From Hymenobacter sp. GOD-10R (GTDB lineage Bacteria > Bacteroidota > Bacteroidia > Cytophagales > Hymenobacteraceae), in contig NZ_CP141184.1 of the NCBI RefSeq assembly GCF_035609205.1, forward strand, positions 1,302,001 through 1,366,000: a stretch of DNA of 64,000 bases. The letters are read 5' to 3'. Below, one piece after another: positions 51,712-60,636 of this stretch. Every line of letters begins with the position of its first letter. Within the stretch, counting starts at the first letter, position 1. The position numbers and the translations under genes were made by a program. The notes below the pieces were generated by a model, which searched no databases, had not been told where the DNA came from, and saw only the letters and a list, made by a program, of their open reading frames with translations.

Positions 51712-53469
51712 ATGCTCCGAACGCTTCTTTTCTGCTTTATCACCGCGCTGAGCCTAGCTGCTCAGGCGCAGCCAACTTCGAGCCCTGGTCAGCGAACCTA
51801 CTGTAATCCGCTGAATCTCGACTACGGGTACACGCCCATCCCGAACTTCGCGGAAGCTGGGAAGCACCGCGCCACCGCTGACCCGGTTATCACGCTCTAC
51901 AAGGGCGACTACTATCTATTTTCCACAAATCAATGGGGTTACTGGTGGAGCAAAGACCTGTATAACTGGAAGTTTGTGTCGCGTTCTTTTCTGGAGCCGC
52001 AGCACAAAGTGTACGACGACCTGTGCGCGCCTGCTGTGTTCGTGCTCGGCGATACGCTGCTTGTCTATGGCTCGACGCAGGAGAAGAACTTCCCGATCTG
52101 GATGAGCACCAACCCCAAGAAAAACGAGTGGAAGAAAGCCGTCGACCCGTTCCAGGTTGGTGCCTGGGACCCAGATTTTTTCCTCGACACCGATGGCAAA
52201 CTGTACCTCTACTGGGGCAGCTCTAACGTGTACCCACTCTACGGACAGCAGATCAGCCGCAAGACGTTTGCGCCGATAGGGGAGAAGAAGGAGCTGTTCA
52301 AGCTGAACGACACGCAGTTTGGCTGGCAGCGCTTCGGCGAATACCTCGACAACACCTTCCTCGACCCGTTCATGGAAGGCGCTTGGATGAACAAGTATAA
52401 CGGCAAGTACTACCTCCAATACGGCGCGCCCGGCACCGAATTCAGCGGCTACGCCGACGGCGTGCAGGTGAGCGACAAGCCCCTAGGTCCGTTTACGCCG
52501 CAGCCGCACAACCCGTTTGCCTACAAGCCGGGCGGCTTTGCGCGGGGTGCAGGCCACGGCAACACCTTTCAGGATACCTGGGGCAATTGGTGGCACCTCT
52601 CCACGATGGTCATTGCGGTGAAGAACAACTTCGAGCGCCGCCTAGGTCTGTGGCCCGCCGGCTTCGACAAAGATGGCGTGCTGTACAGCAACACCGCTTT
52701 CGGCGACTACCCGACCTACCTACCCACCGGCTCCGAAGACCATTTGAAGAGCCGCTTTACCGGCTGGATGCTGCTGAACTACAACAAACCTGTGCAAGTA
52801 TCGTCTACGCTCGGCGGCTACGCGGCCAACAATGCCGTGGATGAAAGCATCAAAACCTACTGGAGCGCCACCACCGCCAATAAAGGCGAGTATCTGCAAA
52901 CCGACCTAGGTAGCGTGTGCACCGTGCGCGCCATTCAGATCAACTACGCCGACCAGGATGCGCAGTTCCTCGGCAAGCAGCAGGGCACGTACCATCAGTA
53001 CAAGCTCTACCAGTCGAACGACGGCAAAACGTGGAAGGTGCTGGTCGATAAAAGCCAGAACAAAACCGACGTACCCCACGACTATATCGAGTTGCCCGCC
53101 GGCGTGAAAACGCGCTACCTCAAGCTCGAAAACATCCACATGCCCACTGGCAAATTCGCCATCAGCGGCCTGCGAGTATTTGGGCTAGGATCGGGCACTA
53201 AACCTAGCTCTGTCAAAGGCTTCGTAGTGTTGCGCACCGAAAAAGATAAGCGTAGCGCATGGCTACGATGGTCGCCGACGGATGGGGCGTACGCCTACAA
53301 CATCTATACTGGCATCGCGCCCGATAAGCTATACAGCTGCATCATGGTGCACGGCCAAAACGAATACTACTTCAAAGGCATGGACAAAGACCTGCCGTAT
53401 TACTTCACCATCGAGGCCATCAACGAAAACGGCATTTCACAACGCACGCCGGTGATGGAAGCCAAGTAG
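51712..53469 (+). CDS. GH43-like hydrolase with discoidin and FN3-like domains
   Basis: A 585-residue exported enzyme from ATG 51712. The signal peptide ends LAAQAQ near residue 20. A five-bladed GH43-like propeller (about 35-350) has the acidic residues in HRATADPVITLYKGDYYLF, WDPDFFLDTDGKLYLYWG and DPFMEGAWMNKYNGKYYLQ, which fit the Asp-Asp-Glu set. A discoidin (F5/8-C) domain follows (about 375-500) and a fibronectin III-like domain closes the chain (about 510-585). GH43 enzymes often act on arabinose or xylose side chains, so its role next to a beta-glucanase is unclear. Palindromes flank the gene. Confidence 0.88.
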   Translation: MLRTLLFCFITALSLAAQAQPTSSPGQRTYCNPLNLDYGYTPIPNFAEAGKHRATADPVITLYKGDYYLFSTNQWGYWWSKDLYNWKFVSRSFLEPQHKVYDDLCAPAVFVLGDTLLVYGSTQEKNFPIWMSTNPKKNEWKKAVDPFQVGAWDPDFFLDTDGKLYLYWGSSNVYPLYGQQISRKTFAPIGEKKELFKLNDTQFGWQRFGEYLDNTFLDPFMEGAWMNKYNGKYYLQYGAPGTEFSGYADGVQVSDKPLGPFTPQPHNPFAYKPGGFARGAGHGNTFQDTWGNWWHLSTMVIAVKNNFERRLGLWPAGFDKDGVLYSNTAFGDYPTYLPTGSEDHLKSRFTGWMLLNYNKPVQVSSTLGGYAANNAVDESIKTYWSATTANKGEYLQTDLGSVCTVRAIQINYADQDAQFLGKQQGTYHQYKLYQSNDGKTWKVLVDKSQNKTDVPHDYIELPAGVKTRYLKLENIHMPTGKFAISGLRVFGLGSGTKPSSVKGFVVLRTEKDKRSAWLRWSPTDGAYAYNIYTGIAPDKLYSCIMVHGQNEYYFKGMDKDLPYYFTIEAINENGISQRTPVMEAK

Positions 53470-53478
53470 ATAGAGCGG

Positions 53479-53594
53479 TGTAGAGACACATACTTGTGTC
53501 TCCTCGTTGCTGATGTTGTTTACCTCGTGCCGCTCAGAGCTAGGTCGTTCACGCGAAGTCGTTCAGGAAAGAGACACAAGTATGTGTCTCTACA
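53479..53594. repeat. REP-doublet-like palindrome C
   Basis: Perfect 24-base arms (53479-53502 and 53571-53594) around a 68-base linker. Each arm includes GAGACACATACTTGTGTCTC, which can fold alone. The linker has CTAGGTCGTTC and AGTCGTTCA. A second member with the same arm sequence is at 63766. Confidence 0.9.
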
Positions 53595-53643
53595 TGAGGT
53601 GCCTAATTCAAAAGAACCTGTTCTCAATCAATATCCTTTTTAC

Positions 53644-55947
53644 ATGAACTCAACTTTCCGTACTGCCGTGCTGGCGCTAGGTCTCCTGGCAAGTCCGCAC
53701 CTACAGGCACAGAAGGCTGCCACGACCAGCACCGCCAACGATCCGAAAATGAATCAGTTCATTGATGAGCTGATGAAAAAGATGACGCTGGAAGAGAAGA
53801 TCGGTCAGCTGAATCTGGTGTCGGTGGGCTTCGACGTGACCGGCCCGGTGGTGAGCAAAGACGTGGACGCGAAGATCCGCAAGGGCCTCGTGGGTGGCGT
53901 GCTGAACACCTACACACCCGTGGCGGCGCGTAAGCTTCAAGAAATGGCCGTGAAAGAATCGCGCCTGCACATTCCGCTCATCCTTGGCTACGACGTTATT
54001 CACGGCCACCGCACCATCTTCCCGATTCCGCTGGGGCTGGCCGCTAGCTGGGACCTAGCGGCCATGGAGCGCAGCGCCCACATTGCCGGCCAGGAAGCCG
54101 CCGCCGACGGCGTCAACTGGGTGTATTCGCCCATGGTGGATATTGCCCGCGACCCGCGTTGGGGTCGCGTGGCCGAAGGCGCTGGCGAGGATCCCTACCT
54201 AGGTTCCCGCATCGCCGAAGCCATGGTGCGCGGCTACCAGGGCACTGACCTCACGAACCCCTCCAACGTGATGGCCTGCCTGAAGCACTTCGCTCTCTAC
54301 GGCGCCGCTGAGGCTGGCCGCGACTACAACACCACCGACATGAGCCTAACGCGCATGTACAACGAATACCTGCCGCCCTACAAAGCGGCGGTAGAGGCTG
54401 GCATCGGTTCGGTGATGAGCTCTTTCAACGACATCAATGGCACGCCCGCTACCGGCAACAAGTGGCTCATGACCGACTTGCTCCGCAACCAGTGGGGCTT
54501 CAAAGGCTTCGTGGCCACTGATTACACCGCCATCAATGAGTTAATTCCGCACGGCCTCGGCGACGAGAAGCAAGTGTCAGCCATTGCCCTCACAGCGGGC
54601 ATCGACATGGATATGGTGGGCGAAGTCTTCCTGAAGAACCTAGCTCAAAACTTGAAGGAAGGCACCGTAAAGCAGACCGACATCGACCTAGCTTGCCGCC
54701 GCATTTTGGAAGGCAAGTACAAGCTAGGTTTGTTTAAGGACCCGTACCACGGTGTGAGCGAGAAGCGCGCCAAGGCAACGCTGATGAAGCCCGAGTTTAT
54801 CGAAGCTGCCCGCGACATTAGCCGTCGCAGCATGGTGTTGCTCAAGAACGACAAGAACACGTTGCCGCTGAAGAAGTCAGGTACCATTGCCGTCGTCGGG
54901 CCGCTGGCCGACCGTTCGCGCGACATGATCGGTAACTGGAGCGGCGCGGGTGAAGGCAAACAAGCCATTTCGATTCTGCAAGGCCTGAAAAACGTGGCCG
55001 GCAACGGCGTGAAGTTTACTTACGCCCAAGGCGCCAACGTAACGGATGACGAGCAGATGATTGCCCGCCTCAACGCCCACGGCGGCGAGCTAGCCATTGA
55101 CAAGCGCGCGCCCGAAGCCATGATCCAGGAAGCCGTGCAAGCCGCCCAAGCCGCCGACGTCATTGTCGCCGTCGTAGGGGAGTCGCAGGGCATGACCGGC
55201 GAAGCTGCTAGTCGCGCCGATATCAGCTTGCCCGGTCGCCAACTCGATCTGCTGAAAGCCCTCAAAAAGCTAGGTAAGCCGCTGGTGATTGTGCTCGTAA
55301 ACGGTCGGCCGCTGACTTTGCCCTGGGAAAATCAGAATGCCGACGCCATCCTCGAATCGTGGTTTGGCGGTACGCAAGCCGGCAACGCCGTGGCCGATGT
55401 GCTGTTTGGCGCCTACAACCCGGCCGGTAAGCTCACCATGACTTTCCCGCAAGTGGTAGGCCAAGTGCCAATCTATTACAACCACCGCAATACTGGCCGC
55501 CCCTTCGCCGGTGAGCAGCTTGATAAATATAAGTCGCGCTACCTCGATGTGACGAATGACCCGCTGTACCCATTCGGCTATGGTTTGAGCTACAGCAAGT
55601 TCACTTACTCGAAGCCCGAGGTAAGCAAAGCTACCCTGCGCACCGGCGATACGCAAGAGGTGAAGGTGACGGTGCAAAACACTGGCAACTACGACGGCGA
55701 AGAAGTCGTGCAGCTGTATATCCGCGACATGGTGGGCTCCATCACGCGCCCCGTGCAGGAGCTAAAAGGCTTCCAGAAAGTGATGCTGAAGAAAGGAGAG
55801 AGCCGCACGCTCACCTTCCGCCTCACCCCCGACGATCTGAAGTTCTATAACGCCGACCTGAAATTTGTGTCAGAACCCGGCGCCTTCCAGGTGATGGTGG
55901 GCGGCAACTCCCGCGACGTGCAGCAAGCTAGCTTCACCTTAGAATAA
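53644..55947 (+). CDS. GH3-family beta-glucosidase (BglX-like)
   Basis: A 767-residue exported GH3 enzyme. The signal peptide ends LQAQ near residue 23. The TIM barrel covers about 40-370 with GYDVIHGHRTIFPIPLGLAASWD, RDPRWGRVAEGAGEDPYL, CLKHFALYG and the nucleophile Asp293 in FVATDYTAINE. The C-terminal alpha/beta sandwich contains GNWSGAG and VGESQGMTGEAASR, which gives the acid/base region, and a fibronectin III-like domain ends the chain. It should release glucose from oligosaccharides made by the GH144 enzyme. ATG 53644 is chosen; the longer frame from 53494 reads through palindrome C. Confidence 0.95.
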   Translation: MNSTFRTAVLALGLLASPHLQAQKAATTSTANDPKMNQFIDELMKKMTLEEKIGQLNLVSVGFDVTGPVVSKDVDAKIRKGLVGGVLNTYTPVAARKLQEMAVKESRLHIPLILGYDVIHGHRTIFPIPLGLAASWDLAAMERSAHIAGQEAAADGVNWVYSPMVDIARDPRWGRVAEGAGEDPYLGSRIAEAMVRGYQGTDLTNPSNVMACLKHFALYGAAEAGRDYNTTDMSLTRMYNEYLPPYKAAVEAGIGSVMSSFNDINGTPATGNKWLMTDLLRNQWGFKGFVATDYTAINELIPHGLGDEKQVSAIALTAGIDMDMVGEVFLKNLAQNLKEGTVKQTDIDLACRRILEGKYKLGLFKDPYHGVSEKRAKATLMKPEFIEAARDISRRSMVLLKNDKNTLPLKKSGTIAVVGPLADRSRDMIGNWSGAGEGKQAISILQGLKNVAGNGVKFTYAQGANVTDDEQMIARLNAHGGELAIDKRAPEAMIQEAVQAAQAADVIVAVVGESQGMTGEAASRADISLPGRQLDLLKALKKLGKPLVIVLVNGRPLTLPWENQNADAILESWFGGTQAGNAVADVLFGAYNPAGKLTMTFPQVVGQVPIYYNHRNTGRPFAGEQLDKYKSRYLDVTNDPLYPFGYGLSYSKFTYSKPEVSKATLRTGDTQEVKVTVQNTGNYDGEEVVQLYIRDMVGSITRPVQELKGFQKVMLKKGESRTLTFRLTPDDLKFYNADLKFVSEPGAFQVMVGGNSRDVQQASFTLE

Positions 55948-55964
55948 GAGAGCCTAGCTAGGTT

Positions 55965-56010
55965 TAGAAAAAAGAGCGGCCATGCGAAAGCATGGCCGCT
56001 CTTTTTTCTA
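55965..56010. terminator. Terminator at the end of the PUL
   Basis: Twenty-one-base perfect arms (55965-55985 and 55990-56010), loop GAAA, including AAAAAAGAGCGGCCATGC. Also serves the convergent receptor gene. Confidence 0.92.
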
Positions 56011-56040
56011 GTATTAAGGTGCCGTCTGCCGGTCCGACGC

Positions 56041-58464
56041 TTACTTGATGCGGCCTGCTTCGGTATCTAAGGCTGATTTCCGTTCGTGCGGCGCGGCTAC
56101 TTGCTTGTTGCCAAAGTTGTAAGTGAAGTTCAGGCGTACTTGGCGGGTCTCGCCGTAGCCATAGCTGCGCAGATAAAAGCCCGCAAACTGGCTTCGACTG
56201 TTCCAGCGGCTGGTTAGAAAAATATCGGTGATACCTAGGCTCAGGCTGCCGGCCTCCTTGAAGAACTTCCGACTGAGAGCCGCGTCGAGCTGGCCGTTGC
56301 CGTGGTTACGCTCGTTGGCTGAAGTAGTAGTTGGCGAGTTGTAATTACCCACTAGTTCGGCGTTCAAACTCCAAAAAGGAAGCTGGAAGCTTTGTTGCAA
56401 ACTCACATTACCAGCTAACGCCCGCAGCCGAAACTGCCGATTCACATCAAAAGCAATTTGGTTGTCGACGTAGTACAGCGTAGCGCTGGCCGAGATATTC
56501 CACCACGTAGTAGGGGCGAAGGAGCGAGTAGCCGTAAGGCTGAGGTGGTGTTGGCGGCCCACGTTGCGCGGGGTCATTGCCACCTTGTTGCTTTCGAGTG
56601 TGTCGTTGATGGAGGCAATGATGTCGCGGGTGCGGGTGTAGGCGAGCGTGAGAGCTAGGTTGCCGCCCGTCGCATAATCGACGGCAAAGCGGTTGGCGTA
56701 CTGCGGGCGCAGTAGCGGGTTGCCCTGCCAAAAAGAAAGCTCGTCGAGGAGCGTGATAAAAGGATTCAGATTTTGGTAGGCGGGCCGGTCGAGGCGGCGG
56801 GCGTAGGAGAGGGATAGGCGGCGCTGGTCGCTGAGCTTGTAGCCAGCGGAAAGGGCCGGAAACAAGTTTAGGTAGTCACGCTTTACGGGCTGGGTGGGCG
56901 TCGTTTGCGCGTCGGCGTAACTCAGCTGCCCCCGAGCCCGCGTGTTTTCCAGCCGCAAGCCGCCTTGTAGACGCACGCGCGAACTAACGGCCACCTGGTA
57001 GTCGGCGTAGGCGGCGGCAATTTGTTCGTGGTACTCAAACCGGTTAGAGCGCTGGGCATCTAGCAGTTCAGCCGCACCTTCTACCCGCAAGAAACGGTAG
57101 TCGTTATCCGATTGCACATCCGAAAACTTAGCCCCGACGCTCAACTGCCCCCGACCTAGGCTGTCTTGAAAATCGGCCTTGAAAGCATATAAATGAATAC
57201 CAGCCTGCGTGAGCGAGCGGTACAGGTTTTCGCTCAGCGTGGTGCCTTCCGGGCTGCGGTAAACATTGGGCTGCAAGTTGCGCGAGCCGCCGTCGAAGTA
57301 GCCGTAGTCGGCGGCGGCGCTGAAGGTACGGCCAGTGCTGTCTTGCCAGCGGTAGTTCAGGCTAGCATTGTAGCGGTTGCTGCGTTGAAAGTAGTAATCG
57401 TTGGTGGCGTAGAGGGTGCGCAGGAGTTGGCCGGTGGCCTCGGGCAAGATGCGCGTGGTGGTGTGGGTGAGGCCGGGGCCAAAGCGCTGGTTGGTGCTCA
57501 ACGCCAGACCTAGGGTCTGGTGGTCGTCGAGCTGGTAATCGGCGCCGAGCGTGGCGTTGACGCTGCTGCGCTTGTCGGTATCGCGGGTGGGGCTGTCGTA
57601 GATGGTGTCGCGCTGCACCCGATAGAGCGTGTAGCGGTAGGCGTAGTTGCCAAGCTGGTGGTTGTAGGTGCCGTAGAGGTTCAGCCGGCCACGGCGGTAA
57701 TTTAGGTTGAGGTCAGCATTGGTTTTGGGCGTGTACCAGTGCGAAACGCCTACCGTGAAGGCGCCGTTTAGGCCTTCGGCCATGCCTTTCTTCGTGCGGA
57801 TATTGATGAGCCCAGCCGTGCCCGCCGCGTCGTACTGCACACCAGGGTTGGCGAGCAGGTCGATGTTGCTGATAGCGTTGGCCGGAAGGGTTTTCAGTAA
57901 GGCCACGAGGTCAGCACTTTCTAGGTACACCAGCTTGCCATCGAGCATGAGGCGCACGCCCTGCTTACCATTCAGTGAAACAACGTTGTCGCGACTAATA
58001 GCTACGCCCGGCGCTCGGCGCAGTAAGTCGTAAGCCGTTTGGCCCGCCGCCGTGGTGCTGCCGGCCACATTCACGCTGAGGTTGCCGTTTTCGGCCGTTA
58101 CCAGATCTTGCTTGCCAAATACGCGCACTTCGCCTAGCTCGGCCGCTGATGCTGTGAGTACCAGCGTGCCCCAGTCGCGGCTAGCTAGCGCAAACGCCTC
58201 GGACTGATACGGCTGGTAGCCCACGAACCGCACCATAAGCTGATAAGCGCTCGGCGCGTCATAGTGCAGCACAAACTCCCCCGCGGCGTTGGTGAGCGTA
58301 CCCTGCACCGCCTGCTGATCGGTGGTGCGCACCAAGGCCACCGTCACGAACTCTAACGGGTGCTGTTGAGCATCGACTACCCGGCCGCGCAACGTCTGAT
58401 CGGTTTGAGCCTGGGCGGCAAATTGAATCAGCAAGCAGAAGAGCAGGGGCAGAAGATACCGCAT
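56041..58464 (-). CDS. TonB-dependent receptor with CarboxypepD_reg-like domain
   Basis: An 807-residue outer membrane protein. The signal peptide ends QFAAQAQ near residue 20. The N-terminal carboxypeptidase-regulatory-like domain covers about 24-105 (LRGRVVDAQQHPLEFVTVALV), then a plug (YDLLRRAPGVAISRDNVVSLNGKQGVRLMLDGK region, about 140-180) and a large barrel ending in YGYGETRQVRLNFTYNFG. No SusD partner follows it, so it belongs to the single-gene receptor group rather than SusC. The ligand is unknown. A hairpin GTACTTCA-AGAGG-TGAAGTAC lies in its leader (58484-58504). Confidence 0.92.
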   Translation of the reverse strand: MRYLLPLLFCLLIQFAAQAQTDQTLRGRVVDAQQHPLEFVTVALVRTTDQQAVQGTLTNAAGEFVLHYDAPSAYQLMVRFVGYQPYQSEAFALASRDWGTLVLTASAAELGEVRVFGKQDLVTAENGNLSVNVAGSTTAAGQTAYDLLRRAPGVAISRDNVVSLNGKQGVRLMLDGKLVYLESADLVALLKTLPANAISNIDLLANPGVQYDAAGTAGLINIRTKKGMAEGLNGAFTVGVSHWYTPKTNADLNLNYRRGRLNLYGTYNHQLGNYAYRYTLYRVQRDTIYDSPTRDTDKRSSVNATLGADYQLDDHQTLGLALSTNQRFGPGLTHTTTRILPEATGQLLRTLYATNDYYFQRSNRYNASLNYRWQDSTGRTFSAAADYGYFDGGSRNLQPNVYRSPEGTTLSENLYRSLTQAGIHLYAFKADFQDSLGRGQLSVGAKFSDVQSDNDYRFLRVEGAAELLDAQRSNRFEYHEQIAAAYADYQVAVSSRVRLQGGLRLENTRARGQLSYADAQTTPTQPVKRDYLNLFPALSAGYKLSDQRRLSLSYARRLDRPAYQNLNPFITLLDELSFWQGNPLLRPQYANRFAVDYATGGNLALTLAYTRTRDIIASINDTLESNKVAMTPRNVGRQHHLSLTATRSFAPTTWWNISASATLYYVDNQIAFDVNRQFRLRALAGNVSLQQSFQLPFWSLNAELVGNYNSPTTTSANERNHGNGQLDAALSRKFFKEAGSLSLGITDIFLTSRWNSRSQFAGFYLRSYGYGETRQVRLNFTYNFGNKQVAAPHERKSALDTEAGRIK

Positions 58465-58483
58465 AGAAGCGAGGAAAAGGCGT

Positions 58484-58515
58484 GTACTTCAAGAGGTGAA
58501 GTACCGCCAAAGATA
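58484..58515 (-). promoter_or_regulatory. TonB receptor leader hairpin and -7 element
   Basis: TATCTTTG on the minus strand (58508-58515) lies 44 bases before the receptor ATG. The hairpin GTACTTCA / TGAAGTAC (58484-58504) lies just after it, within the likely leader RNA. A clear -33 TTG was not found. Confidence 0.45.
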
Positions 58516-58557
58516 GAAGCTCCGGCGCAGCGAAAACCCGTTTGCTGGTGGCCCAGT

Positions 58558-59280
58558 CTACCTAGCTAGGTTCCACAGCAATGCGGCCACCAGCGCCCCG
58601 ACTAGCGTGTTAAGCGAGTTGACGGCATCATTCGAAAGCCAGTGCTTGCGCTCCAGCGTGGCACCCAGCACCGAGTCGGCTAGGTTGCCTACCGTGCCCG
58701 CTAGCAATAGCCAGCCAAATGCCCTGCTCCACCCGAAACCTAGGCTATACACCACAGCAATAATAAAGCTGCCCGCTAGCCCCAGCAGCGTGCCTTCAAG
58801 GCTGATTACACCATCTAGTCCGCGCGTATCGGGCTTCAGGGTGAGGATATTGTAGTAACGTCGGCCGTACACATTACCTAGCTCCGAGGCCATAGTGTCG
58901 GCTGTAGCTGAGGCAAAGCTGCCGGCTATCATCAGTTGAAACACTGGAGAATAGGCGGGAAAAAGCCAACTTAGTAAGCCTAGAATTCCTGCTACGCCAC
59001 CATTAGCCAACGCTTGACTAGTAGTGCGCCGGCCCTTGTTTTCTTCAGCCAGCCCCGCCCGGCGCTTCTCCTCCACATGCCACCCCGATGCTGTCGACCC
59101 AAGTAGAAAGAACACGCCGAGCATCGCCAAACCCGTATAACCCGCCCCTAAAAAGATCAGCACGCCCAACACGCCACCAGTGCAGGCGCCCGCCACCGTG
59201 AGCTTGCCGGCCCGCACGCTGTAGAACATGCCCGCCCCCAAAATCAGCACCACCGCCCCGACGTGTAGGATATTATTCAT
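58558..59280 (-). CDS. DUF92-family membrane protein
   Basis: A 240-residue protein with about six hydrophobic helices. Family features are FFLLGSTASGWHVEEKRRAG (about 57-76), QALANGGVAGILGLL, GSFASATADTMASELGNVYGRR (near 120-141) and LDGVISLEGTLLGLAGS. DUF92 is related to polyprenol/phytol-kinase-type CTP:alcohol phosphotransferase-like membrane proteins; no function is proven for the bacterial group. No neighbour gives a clue. A perfect palindrome at 59413-59451 lies upstream between this and the hypothetical gene. Confidence 0.88.
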   Translation of the reverse strand: MNNILHVGAVVLILGAGMFYSVRAGKLTVAGACTGGVLGVLIFLGAGYTGLAMLGVFFLLGSTASGWHVEEKRRAGLAEENKGRRTTSQALANGGVAGILGLLSWLFPAYSPVFQLMIAGSFASATADTMASELGNVYGRRYYNILTLKPDTRGLDGVISLEGTLLGLAGSFIIAVVYSLGFGWSRAFGWLLLAGTVGNLADSVLGATLERKHWLSNDAVNSLNTLVGALVAALLWNLAR

Positions 59281-59412
59281 CTAGCTTGATTTAGTTTGCT
59301 GCGCAATCTTATAGTGTTAGCAAGCTAGCACGAAGCGCCAGAAGATATCATTGAGCATAGATATTCTCCCCCTTTGCAAATAAGTTGGTAGAACGATCGA
59401 GTAGATCCAAAA

Positions 59413-59451
59413 GCAAAGAACGACTTGTCAACTTGACAAGTCGTTCTTTGC
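59413..59451. repeat. Thirty-nine-base near-perfect palindrome
   Basis: Nineteen-base exact arms (59413-59431, GCAAAGAACGACTTGTCAA, and 59433-59451) around one central C. No long T-tract, so it may be a terminator for the minus-strand gene at 59502 or a binding site. It contains GACTTGTC and GACAAGTC. Confidence 0.7.
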
Positions 59452-59501
59452 ACAGGTAATATGTTAAGGGAGGATGCTCTCCCAAGCCTTTGTGCTACCG
59501 T

Positions 59502-60485
59502 CTACTTTTTGGCGGTTGCTGTTTTTACAAAATCCTTGAGTGTCCAATCTTGAATTTCTCCTAAAGCTATGTCACGCATCAAGTTGTATTCAGCGTATGC
59601 TACAACTTGTCCAGTTGCTGCTTCGACCAATTGGTACCCGTGGTTCTTGTACACGGTAATGCAACGTGCATACAGATACTGTGGATCGGCAGAAGCTACT
59701 GCGGCTTCGATCGTAGCACGATCAACTACTTGGACAGGGTAGGGGTAAAGGCTGGAAATCTTAGTCTCAGGAAGGTTTGGGGCCAGTCGGCTGCGATCCA
59801 GAAGCAAGGTTTTCTTGGTAAGAATAGCATTAGAATGATTAATGCGTTTCAATTCAGTGGCTTCCAGATCTTTTTTCTTTTGCTGATGAATACGCGCATC
59901 GACGAACAGCTGTAGTTGTTGTAATGCGCTAATCATGTCACTAGTGGAGTACGCCTGGCTCCAGTAGTGATGGGGGTTGGGCATAAAGTACGTAGCAGCA
60001 GCTATGCGTGATTGAGGATCATCGGGTGATGCATCAGGTGATAATGAATAAAGGGAGTTTCCGAAGCTTAGTTTATCAGGCTTGCCTTGGACGGTGAGCA
60101 TCAAGGCCGGAGCAGTGAATGTGCTACCGAATGATAGGATGGTGTGTGACGCTTTCTTGTCGTTGTAGTAGGTTTTTTCTTGCTCCACAGTAATAAACTG
60201 CACCTCCTTCGACAAATGCCATGTCTTGACCGCTTCACGTAATGCGTCGTTGGTTGCTGCGATGTCAGCGCGATACAAAGTAGCCTCCTGGGGATCTTTG
60301 GCAGCTCGGCGTAAGCTGCCGGCATCTTTAGCTTCTTCGCGAAGAACCACCAGCAAAGGCTGTGTGCTGAATCGTGCAAAGTCGGAAATCATTCCTTCTC
60401 GGATAGGTAGATAAATCTCTTGAGCACTTGTATTAAGGCTAATCAAACAGCCTGATAACAATAACAAAGAAGTAAGACGCTTCAC
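59502..60485 (-). CDS. Secreted hypothetical protein, 327 residues
   Basis: A signal peptide (MKRLTSLLLLSGCLISLNTS, cleaved near NTSAQ) is followed by a 300-residue chain without a domain I know. The body is helical in the middle (about 185-235, Lys/Leu/Gln-rich) and ends with LVEAATGQVVAYAEYNLMRDIALGEIQDWTLKDF-type segments. It mentions no catalytic motif; Cys are few. Base use is close to the neighbours. It is separate from the monooxygenase gene by about 150 bases. It may be a periplasmic or outer-membrane-associated protein. Confidence 0.7.
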   Translation of the reverse strand: MKRLTSLLLLSGCLISLNTSAQEIYLPIREGMISDFARFSTQPLLVVLREEAKDAGSLRRAAKDPQEATLYRADIAATNDALREAVKTWHLSKEVQFITVEQEKTYYNDKKASHTILSFGSTFTAPALMLTVQGKPDKLSFGNSLYSLSPDASPDDPQSRIAAATYFMPNPHHYWSQAYSTSDMISALQQLQLFVDARIHQQKKKDLEATELKRINHSNAILTKKTLLLDRSRLAPNLPETKISSLYPYPVQVVDRATIEAAVASADPQYLYARCITVYKNHGYQLVEAATGQVVAYAEYNLMRDIALGEIQDWTLKDFVKTATAKK

Positions 60486-60636
60486 TAGTAGTAAAAAGTT
60501 GGGTAGAAGAGAAAGGAAAAGGATGTGTTTACTGATTGAATAAACCTCCTGAAAAATAGTGCCACACTAATATTATGTGACGCTGTTCTCGGCCTATAAT
60601 CTTCTTGAGCGATATGTAGATAATTAGGGATAAAGC

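Noticed and set aside
53494..53643. Longer N-terminus for the GH3 protein
   Set aside because: The 50 extra residues are encoded by palindrome C and have no protein-like pattern.
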